Origin: Neostapfia colusana
Lineage: Eukaryota; Streptophyta; Magnoliopsida; Poales; Poaceae
DNA length: 64,000 bases
Assembly: GCA_030760725.1 (NCBI GenBank)
Contig: JASWHV010000001.1
Span: 28,827,928-28,891,927 of the forward strand
Direction: 5' to 3'
The notes below the pieces were generated by a model, which saw only the letters and a program-made list of their open reading frames with translations, was not told the origin of the DNA and searched no databases. Position numbers and translations under genes: made by a program. Positions within the stretch are counted from its first letter, which is position 1, and every line of letters begins with the position of its first letter. Positions 35,818 through 46,578 of this stretch are shown here, one piece after another.

Positions 35818-38800
35818 TGTCACACCCGGTTTTTCCGAAGAACAACCAAGTGAATATCACATGTATGCCAGGATCATTTTCTCATACATGCGATGACAAA
35901 TAGTGAAGCATCATTTATTACAAGCCAGGTGTCGAATATAAGTAAGTCTTACATAGTAAATGTCTCGATGGACAATAATAAGTTCATCACAAAATAAACT
36001 AGCAGCGGAATATTATTCTTTAGGGCTCCATCACAGGCGTTGCCCGGGGGTCTTCATGAACCTAAAAGCTTTCCTCGGGTCCAAAATCTTGGTCATTATA
36101 CGCCACCTCATTATCTTGACCTGAGCAGCAATATAAACCAACAAATATGCAAGGTTGAGTACCAATGGTACTCAGCAAGTGTGGGAAAATTATATCATGC
36201 ATGGCTAGAACAAGGAGAGGTTGAACTCATGGTTAAAGCACTACGCAATTAATACCTATCACCTTAGCTTATTAAGCACCTATATCACTACACAGGTGAA
36301 ATGGTCCCAATCTCCCATCCCATCATCATAATCCAATAACCATAACATTATTTCCAATGTTAAGCTCCCCGCTTAACTTCCAAAACCATCAATCCTCTAA
36401 TCATGAATAAGTCCAGGCCGCTCTTAACCGTGAGCACGGCTGTCAAGACAGTTTTGACTCTGCAGAGTTTGTACCACTGTACCCACATGTAGTGATTTCA
36501 TCCCCCGTTGCCGGGTGGACTAAAAGAACCTCCATTATGCCAGTGGCTACGATCCACATTCACACTTCCCAGGTGTGTAGCCAGGAGATCACTACGAAGC
36601 CTTTACAAAGGGATTCCCGACGAGCGTGGGCCCACTGAGGTTTCACCCCTAACAGCATACAAGAGGCTCCAACCCCGCTGCAGTGGCCCCCTCTTGAGCC
36701 TTGCGGTTCATACGGTAGTCCAGCTGACACCTATTCCCCGCACCATCCAACACACCCATACTACGCCGGGGATACACCTAATTAATTGGCCAAGCTGCCC
36801 CATCTCAGCATGTGGTTGACACTGTAAAGCCGGGTTACATGCTCCATGAACCGGTCCTTAGGATCCAGGCAAGTACTAAACACAAACCCAAGTCTCGTGC
36901 ACCCAGCACACAACCAAAACATCCAACTTGCCTTGATCCCTACCTCTACATAGCTCTCAATAGTTCATTCAAGAGTATGGTATAATAAACTGATGATCTC
37001 ATATCCCAAATATCCCAGTCTAAGCATGGCTAAGCATATGCATGTAAATAAATGACATGACAAAATAAATCCCAACCCAAGCTACAAGGAAACAAGGTAA
37101 TGCAATTCTAGGGAAACTTTCCTAGCATGGGTTTCATATTTCATTTGACAATGCAAATAATTCTATCTACACATCCTAGCATAGGATCAAAGTGGTCAAG
37201 GACACTTGCCTCCTTCTTGCTGCTCTTGAAATGGGTAGTCCTGATCTTGGAAAGTGATAGCTTGCTCTTGAACAGGTTCTACTTCATACCATCACACATA
37301 GCAAAAGAAAAACAACAATCATAAGACATAGTTCACACTTCTACTTCATACAAACCACACATTCACATTTATGAAAGTTCTTTACCATTATATGTGTTGT
37401 GGATACTCTATGTGTGTTGATTTGTGGCTTGCATACACTTTTATTTATATGTGTATGATTCCTACTTTGGTGTTCATATTTATACTCACATACTATATAT
37501 ATATATATATATATGTATATATGTGTGTTTCAGTTTTAAATAAATTCCTTATATTAAACTACCAAGTATGTATGAAAAGTATTTTTCTTCTCCATATGTG
37601 CCTTCATAATTTCTATCAACCCTAACTGGACTCTTTGGATTTTTTTTAAAAACTTCATTTATCATTTACTAGTTGCTATAATTTCAGATTTATATTCCTG
37701 TGCATAATTGTGTATTTTATTATGAAATTAGTAATACACATCATCTAAACAATATAGGTTCTGGTCCTAAATAATTTAATAACATATTTTGACCTTGGCC
37801 TCTGATGTAAACTATTTCATAATTATTTTCCCTATTTTTCTACAACTATTCTTTACTTAAAAATGTGTCCCTATACTAATAAATGTGAATAATAGATGAA
37901 ACAGATTTATTTCAGCCCAAAAATATATTTTTATCTCACTCCAAAATTTTCTAAGTACTGAGAAAGTTTTTAATAAATTTTGACAATTATTTTTGTCCCC
38001 CTTTTTAATTTTTTTAAACACTAGTTACATATTCTATTTTCTAAATTAAATACTAAACAGAGCTAAAATAATAAACTCACCTCATTACAGGGTCTATAAT
38101 ATTATTTTTCATAATTTCCAGGGGTCTAGCTACACTTATCAGAGGTGTTTTTCCTAATTTCTATTAAGTCCAGGGGCTAAAACTGATTTTTAAATGAATT
38201 TACATGATTTTCTGGAGTTCCAGGGGCTAGATCTGAAGTTTCTGGGGCTAGCTCTCAATTCCAGAGAACCCCAGGGGGTAGCACGTAAGAATTCCAGTCT
38301 TTATAACGCGGGGCTGACGTGGACCGTCCGATTTTAAACCGACGGCTGAGATTATAACATCGAACCGGTACGCGGGGTTTTAAAGTCTACCGTGCGATTT
38401 AAAATAAACGGCGCACAAGCGGCCACGTCGCTCTGATCGAGCGCGGGCGGCGCTGCCGGCGGCGCACGGCGGCGGGAAGCGGCGATCTCGCCGAGAAGTT
38501 TCGGATCCTCGAGAATTCTGCCTAAAACTGTGATCTTATGGCATAGATCGGTAGAGGGGAGGTCAGGGATCTCACCTCGGGGGTTTTCTCGAGCTCGGGG
38601 GTCCTGGAAAGTGATCGGCGGCGAGGTCCGAGGCAAAACCACGGCGAAGCTCGTCGGCGCTGGATTTACACCGTAAGTCTTCGGGTTTTCTGCACCTGCA
38701 AAGTTCCCCGGAGGCGGTGGATCAAGACCAGCGAGTTAGATCAGAGTTTCCGAGCTTAGATCGGCCAGAATTCACCGGCGAAGTCTCAGTGCTCACCGGA

Positions 38801-39277
38801 GTGAAAATCGGCGATCGCGTGAGAAAAACTGATCGGATCGGTGGTTTTTATAGCCGGGGGAGGGCGGTGGGTCTGTTGTAATCGAGTTGGAGTCCTCAGG
38901 GTCCAGAATTCGGCGACGGGACGCGGTTTCCCGATCGGTTGCGATCGCGCGCGCGGGGGAGAAGTCCAGGGTCGCGGGGTTAGGGATGACATGCGGGTCC
39001 CACCCGTCAGCGAGGGGCAGCGCGGCGCGCGCGGGGGCGGGCTGGCGCGGGGGTTTGCTGGGCCGGCTGGGGTTTCGGCCCACTGGCCAGTTTTTTTCTC
39101 GAATTCCTTTTTCTTTTTCCATTTCTTTTCTGTTTTGGGTATAATTTGAATTCCAGTTTGAATTTGAATTTTTGCAAAACATGCAACACGTCCAAAAATT
39201 TCTAAATTCCCCTCTGAACAAGGTTTAGGGTTTTAAATCAAAATTTGGGTTTTGACTAAAAATTTTGGGGTGTTACA
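35818..39277 (-). repeat. 3' LTR of element A (3460 bp)
   Basis: It begins TGtcacacccggtttttccg and ends ttttggggtgttaCA. It is almost identical to 43122-46578; visible differences are mostly single transitions and an AT-dinucleotide run (about 37493-37516) a few bases longer than in the other LTR. AT-rich in the middle, GC-rich at 38290-39090. The repeated small ORFs inside (for example 36040-36252) are not genes. Confidence 0.93.
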
Positions 39278-39292
39278 GCTCTACCCCCCTTA
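39278..39292 (-). other. Polypurine tract of element A
   Basis: Minus-strand TAAGGGGGGTAGAGC directly next to the 3' LTR, a clean plus-strand priming site. Confidence 0.85.
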
Positions 39293-39322
39293 AAAGAAAT
39301 CTCGTCCTCGAGATTGGTGTTT

Positions 39323-41824
39323 CTAAGAAAACAATTCCGGAAACTGTGCCTTAAGCTCATCTTCCCGTTCCCAGGTGGCTTCTTCTTCGGAGTGATGCTT
39401 CCACTGCACCTTGCACATCCGGATTCTTTTGTTTCTGGTGAGGCATTCCATCGTCTCCAAAATCTTGTATGGTTGCTCGGCATAAGACAAATCTTCAGCT
39501 ACATCCACTTCATTCATGGGTAACACCTCTTCAGGCGTCCTCAGGCATTTCTTGAGTTGTGACACATGGAATACATCGTGCACGTCCGATAGATGAACCG
39601 GTAACTCTAGTTGGTACGCCACTTCGCCTTTTCTTTCCAAAACTTGAAAGGGTCCGATATATCGAGGTGACAACTTCCCTTTCACCTTGAACCGACGAAG
39701 TCCTCTGATAGGGGACACCTTGAGATAAACATAGTCTCCCACGTTGAAAACGAGTTCTCTTCTTCGTACATCAGCATAACTCTTCTGGCGTGTTTGTGCT
39801 ATCCTCAAGTTGTTGCGAATCTCCCTCACCTTCGCTTCGGCTTCTTGTAGCACTTCTGGACCAAACACTTTACTTTCTCCTGTTTGGTTCCAAAATAGGG
39901 GAGTTCTGCACTTCCTTCCATACAAAGCTTCAAACGGTGACATCTTCATACTAGCTTGATAGCTGTTGTTATAGGAAAACTCCGCATACGGTAAGTTCTT
40001 ATCCCAACTTCTATTGTTTTTGAGTGCACATGCCCTTAACATATCTTCAAGGATCTGATTGGTTCTCTCCGTCTGCCCGTCAGTTTGGGGATGATAGGTA
40101 GAGCTGAAGTTCAGATGGGTTCCCATGGTTTCATGCAACTTCTGCCAAAACCTCGAGGTGAACTGTGTCCCTCGGTCCGACACTATCTTCTTTGGCACTC
40201 CATGGTAACACACAATCCTTGACATGTACAATTCTGCCAATTTGGATCCGCTGTAGCTTTCTTTCACAGGGATGAAATGAGCTACCTTGGTTAGCCTATC
40301 AATAATGACCCATATTGAATCATACCTGGATTGGGTCCTAGGCAATCCCACGATAAAATCCATGCTGATTTCCTCCCACTTCCATTCAGGCACTTTGAGT
40401 GGTTGCAGCAATCCCGCGGGTCGTTGATGTTCTGCTTTCACCAACTGACATGTGTCACATAGGGCAACATGTTCCGCGACATCTCGCTTCATGCCATACC
40501 ACCAATACCTGCTCTTGAGGTCCTGGTACATCTTCGTACTCCCAGGATGAATGGAATAGTCGGAATCGTGAGCCTCCTTCAAAATTAATTCTCGGATCTC
40601 CTTTACTTCTGGCACGCATATCCTTTTCTCGTGCCACACCGTTCCTTGTTCATCCTCTCTAAAACCAGGAGCTTTATTTTCCTTGATGAGCTGTCTGATC
40701 TCTTGTATCCTCTCATCATTCTTTTGACCCTCGCGTATGTCTTGCTCGAGTGTGGAGTCCACTTCCATGGCGATGGCTTCACCACTATTTACTAGACATA
40801 GATTGAGCCTTATAACCTCGTCCTTCAATTCTGCAGGCATGTCCTTCAAGCTCAACTTATTGACCTGCACTTTCTGACTCAAAGCATCGGCCACGACGTT
40901 TGCTTTCCCGGGATGATAGTTGATGCCCACATCAAAGTCATTGATTAGCTCTAACCATCTCCTTTGTCTGAGATTGAGATCTGGCTGTGTGAATATGTAC
41001 TTCAAACTCTTATGATCCGTATATATCTCTGTCCTCTTCCCCATCAAATAGTGCCGCCAAATTTTCAACGCGTGTACCACTGCAGCTAGTTCTAGGTCAT
41101 GTGTAGGATAGTTCTTCTCGTGCTTCCGAAGCTGTCGGGATGCATATGCCACGACATGTCCTTCTTGCATGAGAACACATCCCAACCCATTTCCAGAGGC
41201 ATCGCAGTACACTGTGAAATTCTTCTGCATATCTGGCATAACCAACACTGGGGCTGTTGTCAATCTCTTCTTTAACTCCTGAAAGCTCGTATCGCACTGG
41301 GGCGTCCAGGTGAATGTGATCCCCTTCTCCAACAGTTTGGTGAGAGGTCTCGAGATCTTGGAGAATCCCTCAATAAACCGTCGATAGTATCCAGCCAATC
41401 CCAAAAAGCTTCGAACTTCCCCGACATTTTCAGGGGTTTTCCACTTCTGGATATCTTTGATTTTGGCGGGATCTACGGAGATTCCTCCCTCCGAGATTAT
41501 ATGTCCTAAAAAGGGAACTCTCTTGAGCCAATCATCTGCCTCCAGAGGTTCAGCAGCACTTGCAAACTTTGGAGGTTGAGTTCCTAGAAACTCACTCAAC
41601 CTTGGTTGGCGTGGTGCAGCTTGTGGAGGTGGAACTTGATGCAAGTTGGCCACCACTTGAGTCAAGTTCTGGATGAGCTGATTTTGATTCTCCAGCATTT
41701 GGTGGAGAGGATCAACTTCTTCACGGCGACCACCCCGGTCCTGGCCTCCAGAAAGATGAGGGTTGCATGCCTCATCATTGTTGTTGGCGGGGTTGGCAGC
41801 ACGTCCTTTTCCTCTTCCGGCCAT
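39323..41824 (-). CDS. Chimeric Gag-RNaseH-integrase-chromodomain polyprotein of element A (833 aa)
   Basis: One uninterrupted frame. Residues 1-100 are the start of Gag (low complexity, then GTQPPKFASAAEPLEADDWL). At residue 101 the protein continues as the end of the RT domain (KRVPFLGHIISEGGISVDPA). RNase H follows with candidate catalytic D208 (CDAS), E245, D270 (YTDHKS) and D313 (VADALS). The integrase zinc finger has H419/H426 and C456/C459. The integrase core has D489 (SMDF), D550 (VSDRGTQF) and E586 (QTERTNQ), with 35 residues between the last two. A chromodomain lies at about 780-829. The rest of Gag, the zinc knuckle, protease and the RT fingers/palm with YVDD are missing, yet the frame is kept. 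Integrase looks intact; the product could not reverse transcribe by itself. Confidence 0.93.
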   Translation of the reverse strand: MAGRGKGRAANPANNNDEACNPHLSGGQDRGGRREEVDPLHQMLENQNQLIQNLTQVVANLHQVPPPQAAPRQPRLSEFLGTQPPKFASAAEPLEADDWLKRVPFLGHIISEGGISVDPAKIKDIQKWKTPENVGEVRSFLGLAGYYRRFIEGFSKISRPLTKLLEKGITFTWTPQCDTSFQELKKRLTTAPVLVMPDMQKNFTVYCDASGNGLGCVLMQEGHVVAYASRQLRKHEKNYPTHDLELAAVVHALKIWRHYLMGKRTEIYTDHKSLKYIFTQPDLNLRQRRWLELINDFDVGINYHPGKANVVADALSQKVQVNKLSLKDMPAELKDEVIRLNLCLVNSGEAIAMEVDSTLEQDIREGQKNDERIQEIRQLIKENKAPGFREDEQGTVWHEKRICVPEVKEIRELILKEAHDSDYSIHPGSTKMYQDLKSRYWWYGMKRDVAEHVALCDTCQLVKAEHQRPAGLLQPLKVPEWKWEEISMDFIVGLPRTQSRYDSIWVIIDRLTKVAHFIPVKESYSGSKLAELYMSRIVCYHGVPKKIVSDRGTQFTSRFWQKLHETMGTHLNFSSTYHPQTDGQTERTNQILEDMLRACALKNNRSWDKNLPYAEFSYNNSYQASMKMSPFEALYGRKCRTPLFWNQTGESKVFGPEVLQEAEAKVREIRNNLRIAQTRQKSYADVRRRELVFNVGDYVYLKVSPIRGLRRFKVKGKLSPRYIGPFQVLERKGEVAYQLELPVHLSDVHDVFHVSQLKKCLRTPEEVLPMNEVDVAEDLSYAEQPYKILETMECLTRNKRIRMCKVQWKHHSEEEATWEREDELKAQFPELFS

Positions 41825-42125
41825 CTGGCAGAATCAACCAATGTTAATTTGAAAGCATTTAGTATCATCTTACTACTTTCACTTGTTTGTACTTTGAAGT
41901 GTTGAAGTTTTGTTAAAATTTTACGAGGGTTTGTATCTCACACCAAACAATTGCACTATTATTTCCTGTGGGTTTACACACCAAAGCAAAACAATCTGAA
42001 GACGAGGCTGTGGACAAATGCTCATGGCTTCCACAACTCACGTCACACACCAAGCATTATCACACCATTAACTACGTAACGACTCGACTACTCGACCTCT
42101 TGCTAGCTAGGGGAAAGACTCTACA

Positions 42126-42905
42126 CTACTCGTCCTCTTGAGCTGGCTCCTCGGGATCTTCCTCCTCATTTCGGCTACCTTCTGACTCTGCTTTGGGTGG
42201 GGAGGCTGCTGGTGGAGAAGTGCGACGACGCCTGATTGCTCGGCGATCCGGGGAGTCAGGGGTCCATGGATCACTCACGGTGACACACAGTTCATTCCCA
42301 TCTCCTCTTTCTCTCGCCTTTAAGCAAGCTCGCAGCAATGCCTCCGTTTCCTTCAGGGTATCTCGGACATCCTGAAGCTCTTGTTGACACTCCTGCAGTC
42401 GAGTGCTGAGCATAGCAGCATCCTCCAAGCACAAGTCCATGTGCTCATGGGAAGTCCCTTGCTGCACCGGTGGGTACTTGTACTCCGTGGTACCACTCTC
42501 ACGTTGGAGGACATACATGTACTCAGTTTTGTCCAAGTGGCGACGATAGATGTGACTCTGGCAGGTGATGGCCTCCCAGGTGACATCTCTCTCCGCGTCA
42601 ACTTGTGTTGCTCGACAAGCTGGAGAGTGGTGAATCTTAAGCAGCTGATTCTCGTGTATAATCCTCATCTCCGAACTCCATTCTTCCCTCTTCTCACGGA
42701 TGGTCCTGGTGGAGTTATAGTGGATGATGAGCTTGCCCGTATTGCCGGCGGCTTCGAGCATACGTCGAAGACGGCGCAACAAATCTCCTACTGCCAATCC
42801 GTAGGAAAGGTACGTCACTGGACGACTCTCCTCTCTTTCAGCAAGGGCAACTACGGGAACTCTCCCTCCCGTGGACTTACGAGCGGTGCGAATCATGCGA
42901 ACCAT
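42126..42905 (-). CDS. Extra sense ORF upstream of gag in element A (ORF0-like, 259 aa)
   Basis: An open frame starts 200 bp after the primer-binding site and ends about 300 bp before the gag ATG, in the sense direction. Residues 1-150 are basic to mixed, with no motif I recognise. Residues about 155-200 (MLSTRLQECQQELQDVRDTL, KETEALLRAC) form a probable coiled coil. A basic RRAIRRRR patch follows, and the C-terminus is acidic (RNEEEDPEEPAQEDE). The layout parallels the broken ORF at 2370-3354 in E1. Orf0 genes in this position are reported for some grass Gypsy elements, without a proven role. Intact length in a young copy suggests it was still encoded by the source element. Confidence 0.7.
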   Translation of the reverse strand: MVRMIRTARKSTGGRVPVVALAEREESRPVTYLSYGLAVGDLLRRLRRMLEAAGNTGKLIIHYNSTRTIREKREEWSSEMRIIHENQLLKIHHSPACRATQVDAERDVTWEAITCQSHIYRRHLDKTEYMYVLQRESGTTEYKYPPVQQGTSHEHMDLCLEDAAMLSTRLQECQQELQDVRDTLKETEALLRACLKARERGDGNELCVTVSDPWTPDSPDRRAIRRRRTSPPAASPPKAESEGSRNEEEDPEEPAQEDE

Positions 42906-43105
42906 CTAAAACAAAAGAATTTAAAATTAGGTTAGATAAAATCTCAAACAAAAATCCTATTTTGAATGAAAGTTGGGGTAAGATGAAGAAAATAACTCAT
43001 TAAATAACACTCTTCAACCCACACCTTGGAAAATAGTTTTTAAGAAAATAGGGCCCTTAAATACGTCCATTTCTACCTAGGTCCACGTTCCTACGGGCAA
43101 CCATG

Positions 43106-43117
43106 GCTCTGATACCA
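43106..43117 (-). other. Primer-binding site of element A
   Basis: Minus-strand TGGTATCAGAGC, a perfect match to the initiator-Met tRNA site, four bases from the LTR start at 43122. Confidence 0.93.
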
Positions 43118-43121
43118 CCTC

Positions 43122-46100
43122 TGTCACACCCGGTTTTTCCGAAGAACAACCAAGTGAATATCACATGTATGCCAGGATCATTTTCTCATACATGCGATGA
43201 CAAATAGTGAAGCATCATTTATTACAAGCCAGGTGTCGAATATAAGTAAGTCTTACATAGTAAATGTCTCGATGGACAATAATAAGTTCATCACAAAATA
43301 AACTAGCAGCGGAATATTATTCTTTAGGGCTCCATCACAGGCGTTGCCCGGGGGTCTTCATGAACCTAAAAGCTTTCCTCGGGTCCAAAATCTTGGTCAT
43401 TATACGCCACCTCATTATCTTGACCTGAGCAGCAATATAAACCAACAAATATGCAAGGTTGAGTACCAATGGTACTCAGCAAGTGTGGGGAAATTATATC
43501 ATGCATGGCTAGAACAAGGAGAGGTTGAACTCATGGTTAAAGCACTACGCAATTAATACCTATCACCTTAGCTTATTAAGCACCTATATCACTACACAGG
43601 TGAAATGGTCCCAATCTCCCATCCCATCATCATAATCCAATAACCATAACATTATTTCCAATGTTAAGCTCCCCGCTTAACTTCCAAAACCATCAATCCT
43701 CTAATCATGAATAAGTCCAGGCCGCTCTTAACCGTGAGCACGGCTGTCAAGACAGTTTTGACTCTGCAGAGTTTGTACCACTGTACCCACATGTAGTGAT
43801 TTCATCCCCCGTTGCCGGGTGGACTAAAAGAACCTCCATTATGCCAGTGGCTACGATCCACATTCACACTTCCCAGGTGTGTAGCCAGGAGATCACTACG
43901 AAGCCTTTACAAAGGGATTCCCGACGAGCGTGGGCCCACTGAGGTTTCACCCCTAACAGCATACAAGAGGCTCCAACCCCGCTGCAGTGGCCCCCTCTTG
44001 AGCCTTGCGGTTCATACGGTAGTCCAGCTGACACCTATTCCCCGCACCATCCAACACACCCATACTACGCCGGGGATACACCTAATTAATTGGCCAAGCT
44101 GCCCCATCTCAGCATGTGGTTGGCACTGTAAAGCCGGGTTACATGCTCCATGAACCGGTCCTTAGGATCCAGGCAAGTACTAAACACAAACCCAAGTCTC
44201 GTGCACCCAGCACACAACCAAAACATCCAACTTGCCTTGATCCCTACCTCTACATAGCTCTCAATAGTTCATTCAAGAGTATGGTATAATAAACTGATGA
44301 TCTCATATCCCAAATATCCCAGTCTAAGCATGGCTAAGCATATGCATGTAAATAAATGACATGACAAAATAAATCCCAACCCAAGCTACAAGGAAACAAG
44401 GTAATGCAATTCTAGGGAAACTTTCCTAGCATGGGTTTCATATTTCATTTGACAATGCAAATAATTCTATCTACACATCCTAGCATAGGATCAAAGTGGT
44501 CAAGGACACTTGCCTCCTTCTTGCTGCTCTTGAAATGGGTAGTCCTGATCTTGGAAAGTGATAGCTTGCTCTTGAACAGGTTCTACTTCATACCATCACA
44601 CATAGCAAAAGAAAAACAACAATCATAAGACATAGTTCACACTTCTACTTCATACAAACCACACATTCACATTTATGAAAGTTCTTTACCATTATATGTG
44701 TTGTGGATACTCTATGTGTGTTGATTTGTGGCTTGCATACACTTTTATTTATATGTGTATGATTCCTACTTTGGTGTTCATATTTATACTCACATACTAT
44801 ATATATATATATATATGTATATATGTGTGTTTCAGTTTTAAATAAATTCCTTATATTAAACTACCAAGTATGTATGAAAAGTATTTTTCTTCTCCATATG
44901 TGCCTTCATAATTTCTATCAACCCTAACTGGACTCTTTGGATTTTTTTTAAAAACTTCATTTATCATTTACTAGTTGCTATAATTTCAGATTTATATTCC
45001 TGTGCATAATTGTGTATTTTATTATGAAATTAGTAATACACATCATCTAAACAATATAGGTTCTGGTCCTAAATAATTTAATAACATATTTTGACCTTGG
45101 CCTCTGATGTAAACTATTTCATAATTATTTTCCCTATTTTTCTACAACTATTCTTTACTTAAAAATGTGTCCCTATACTAATAAATGTGAATAATAGATG
45201 AAACAGATTTATTTCAGCCCAAAAATATATTTTTATCTCACTCCAAAATTTTCTAAGTACTGAGAAAGTTTTTAATAAATTTTGACAATTATGTTTGTCC
45301 CTCTTTTTATTTTTTTAAACACTAGTTACATATTCTATTTTCTAAATTAAATACTAAACAGAGCTAAAATAATGAACTCACCTCATTACAAGGTCTATAA
45401 TATTATTTTTCATAATTTCCAGGGGTCTAGCTACACTTATCACAGGTGTTTTTCCTAATTTCTATTAAGTCCAGGGGCTAAAACTGATTTTTAAATGAAT
45501 TTACATGATTTTCTGGAGTTCCAGGGGCTAGATCTGAAGTTTCTGGGCCTAGCTCTCAATTCCAGAGAACCCCAGGGGGTAGCACGTAAGAATTCCAGTC
45601 TTTATAACGCGGGGCTGACGTGGACCGTCCGATTTTAAACCGACGGCTGAGATTATAACATCGAACCGGTACGCGGGGTTTTAAAGTCTACCGTGCGATT
45701 TAAAATAAACGGCGCACAAGCGGCCACGTCGCTCTGATCGAGCGCGGGCGGCGCTGCCGGCGGCGCACGGCGGCGGGAAGCGGCGATCTCGCCGAAAAGT
45801 TTTGGATCCTCGAGAATTCTGCCTAAAACTGTGATCTTATGGCATAGATCGGTAGAGGGGAGGTCAGGGATCTCACCTCGGGGGTTTTCTCGAGCTCGGG
45901 GGTCCTGGAAAGTGATCGGCGGCGAGGTCCGAGGCAAAACCACGGCGAAGCTCGTCGGCGCTGGATTTACACCGTAAGTCTTCGGGTTTTCTGCACCTGC
46001 AAAGTTCCCCGGAGGCGGTGGATCAAGACCAGCGAGTTAGATCAGAGTTTCCGAGCTTAGATCGGCCAGAATTCACCGGCGAAGTCTCGGTGCTCACCGG

Positions 46101-46578
46101 AGTGAAAATCGGCGATCGCGTGAGAAAAACTGATCGGATCGGTGGTTTTTATAGCCGGGGGAGGGCGGTGGGTCTGTTGTGATCGAGTTGGAGTCCTCAG
46201 GGTCCAGAATTCGGCGACGGGACGCGGTTTCCCGATCGGTTGCGATCGCGCGCGCGGGGGAGAAGTCCGGGGTCGCGGGGTTAGGGATGACATGCGGGTC
46301 CCACCCGTCAGCGAGGGGCAGCGCGGCGCGCGCGGGGGCGGGCTGGCGCGGGGGTTTGCTGGGCCGGCTGGGGTTTCGGCCCACTGGCCAGTTTTTTTCT
46401 CGAATTCCTTTTTCTTTTTCCATTTCTTTTCTGTTTTGGGTATAATTTGAATTCCAGTTTGAATTTGAATTTTTGCAAAACATGCAACACGTCCAAAAAT
46501 TTCTAAATTCCCCTCTGAACAAGGTTTAGGGTTTTAAATCAAAATTTGGGTTTTGACTAAAAATTTTGGGGTGTTACA
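43122..46578 (-). repeat. 5' LTR of element A (3457 bp)
   Basis: In the sense direction it runs from TGTAACACCCC at 46578 to GGGTGTGACA at 43122. The TATA box lies about 425 bp from the 5' end, so almost 3 kb of LTR would be transcribed (R plus U5). Near-identical to 35818-39277. Confidence 0.93.
46146..46153 (-). promoter_or_regulatory. TATA box of element A 5' LTR
   Basis: Minus-strand TATAAAAA in ggctataaaaaccacc; the equivalent in the 3' LTR is at 38845-38852. It is positioned to drive transcription leftwards through the element. Confidence 0.65.

Larger units (their letters stand above)
35818..46578 (-). mobile_element. Young complete-structure Gypsy element A (Tekay/Del-like chromovirus), internally deleted
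   Basis: The 10.76-kb element reads right to left: 5' LTR (43122-46578), primer-binding site (43106-43117), extra ORF (42905-42126), chimeric gag-pol ORF (41824-39323), polypurine tract (39278-39292) and 3' LTR (35818-39277). By eye the LTRs differ at about 16 substitutions plus a few indels over 3.46 kb, so the insertion is recent. Long LTRs, an ORF upstream of gag and a C-terminal chromodomain fit the Tekay/Del lineage. An intact 5-bp target duplication is not visible. It lacks most of gag, protease and the RT catalytic core. Confidence 0.92.

Noticed and set aside
36040..36252. 70-residue ORF repeated identically at 43344-43556
   Set aside because: Both lie in the two LTRs of element A; identity reflects LTR duplication, not a conserved gene.
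37493..37516. (AT)n microsatellite
   Set aside because: Part of the element A LTR, also at 44795; only its length differs between the LTRs.
38841..39149. About 100-residue ORFs at 38841 and 46142, and minus-strand partners
   Set aside because: By-products of the GC-rich U3/R part of the LTR, overlapping on both strands, no domain.
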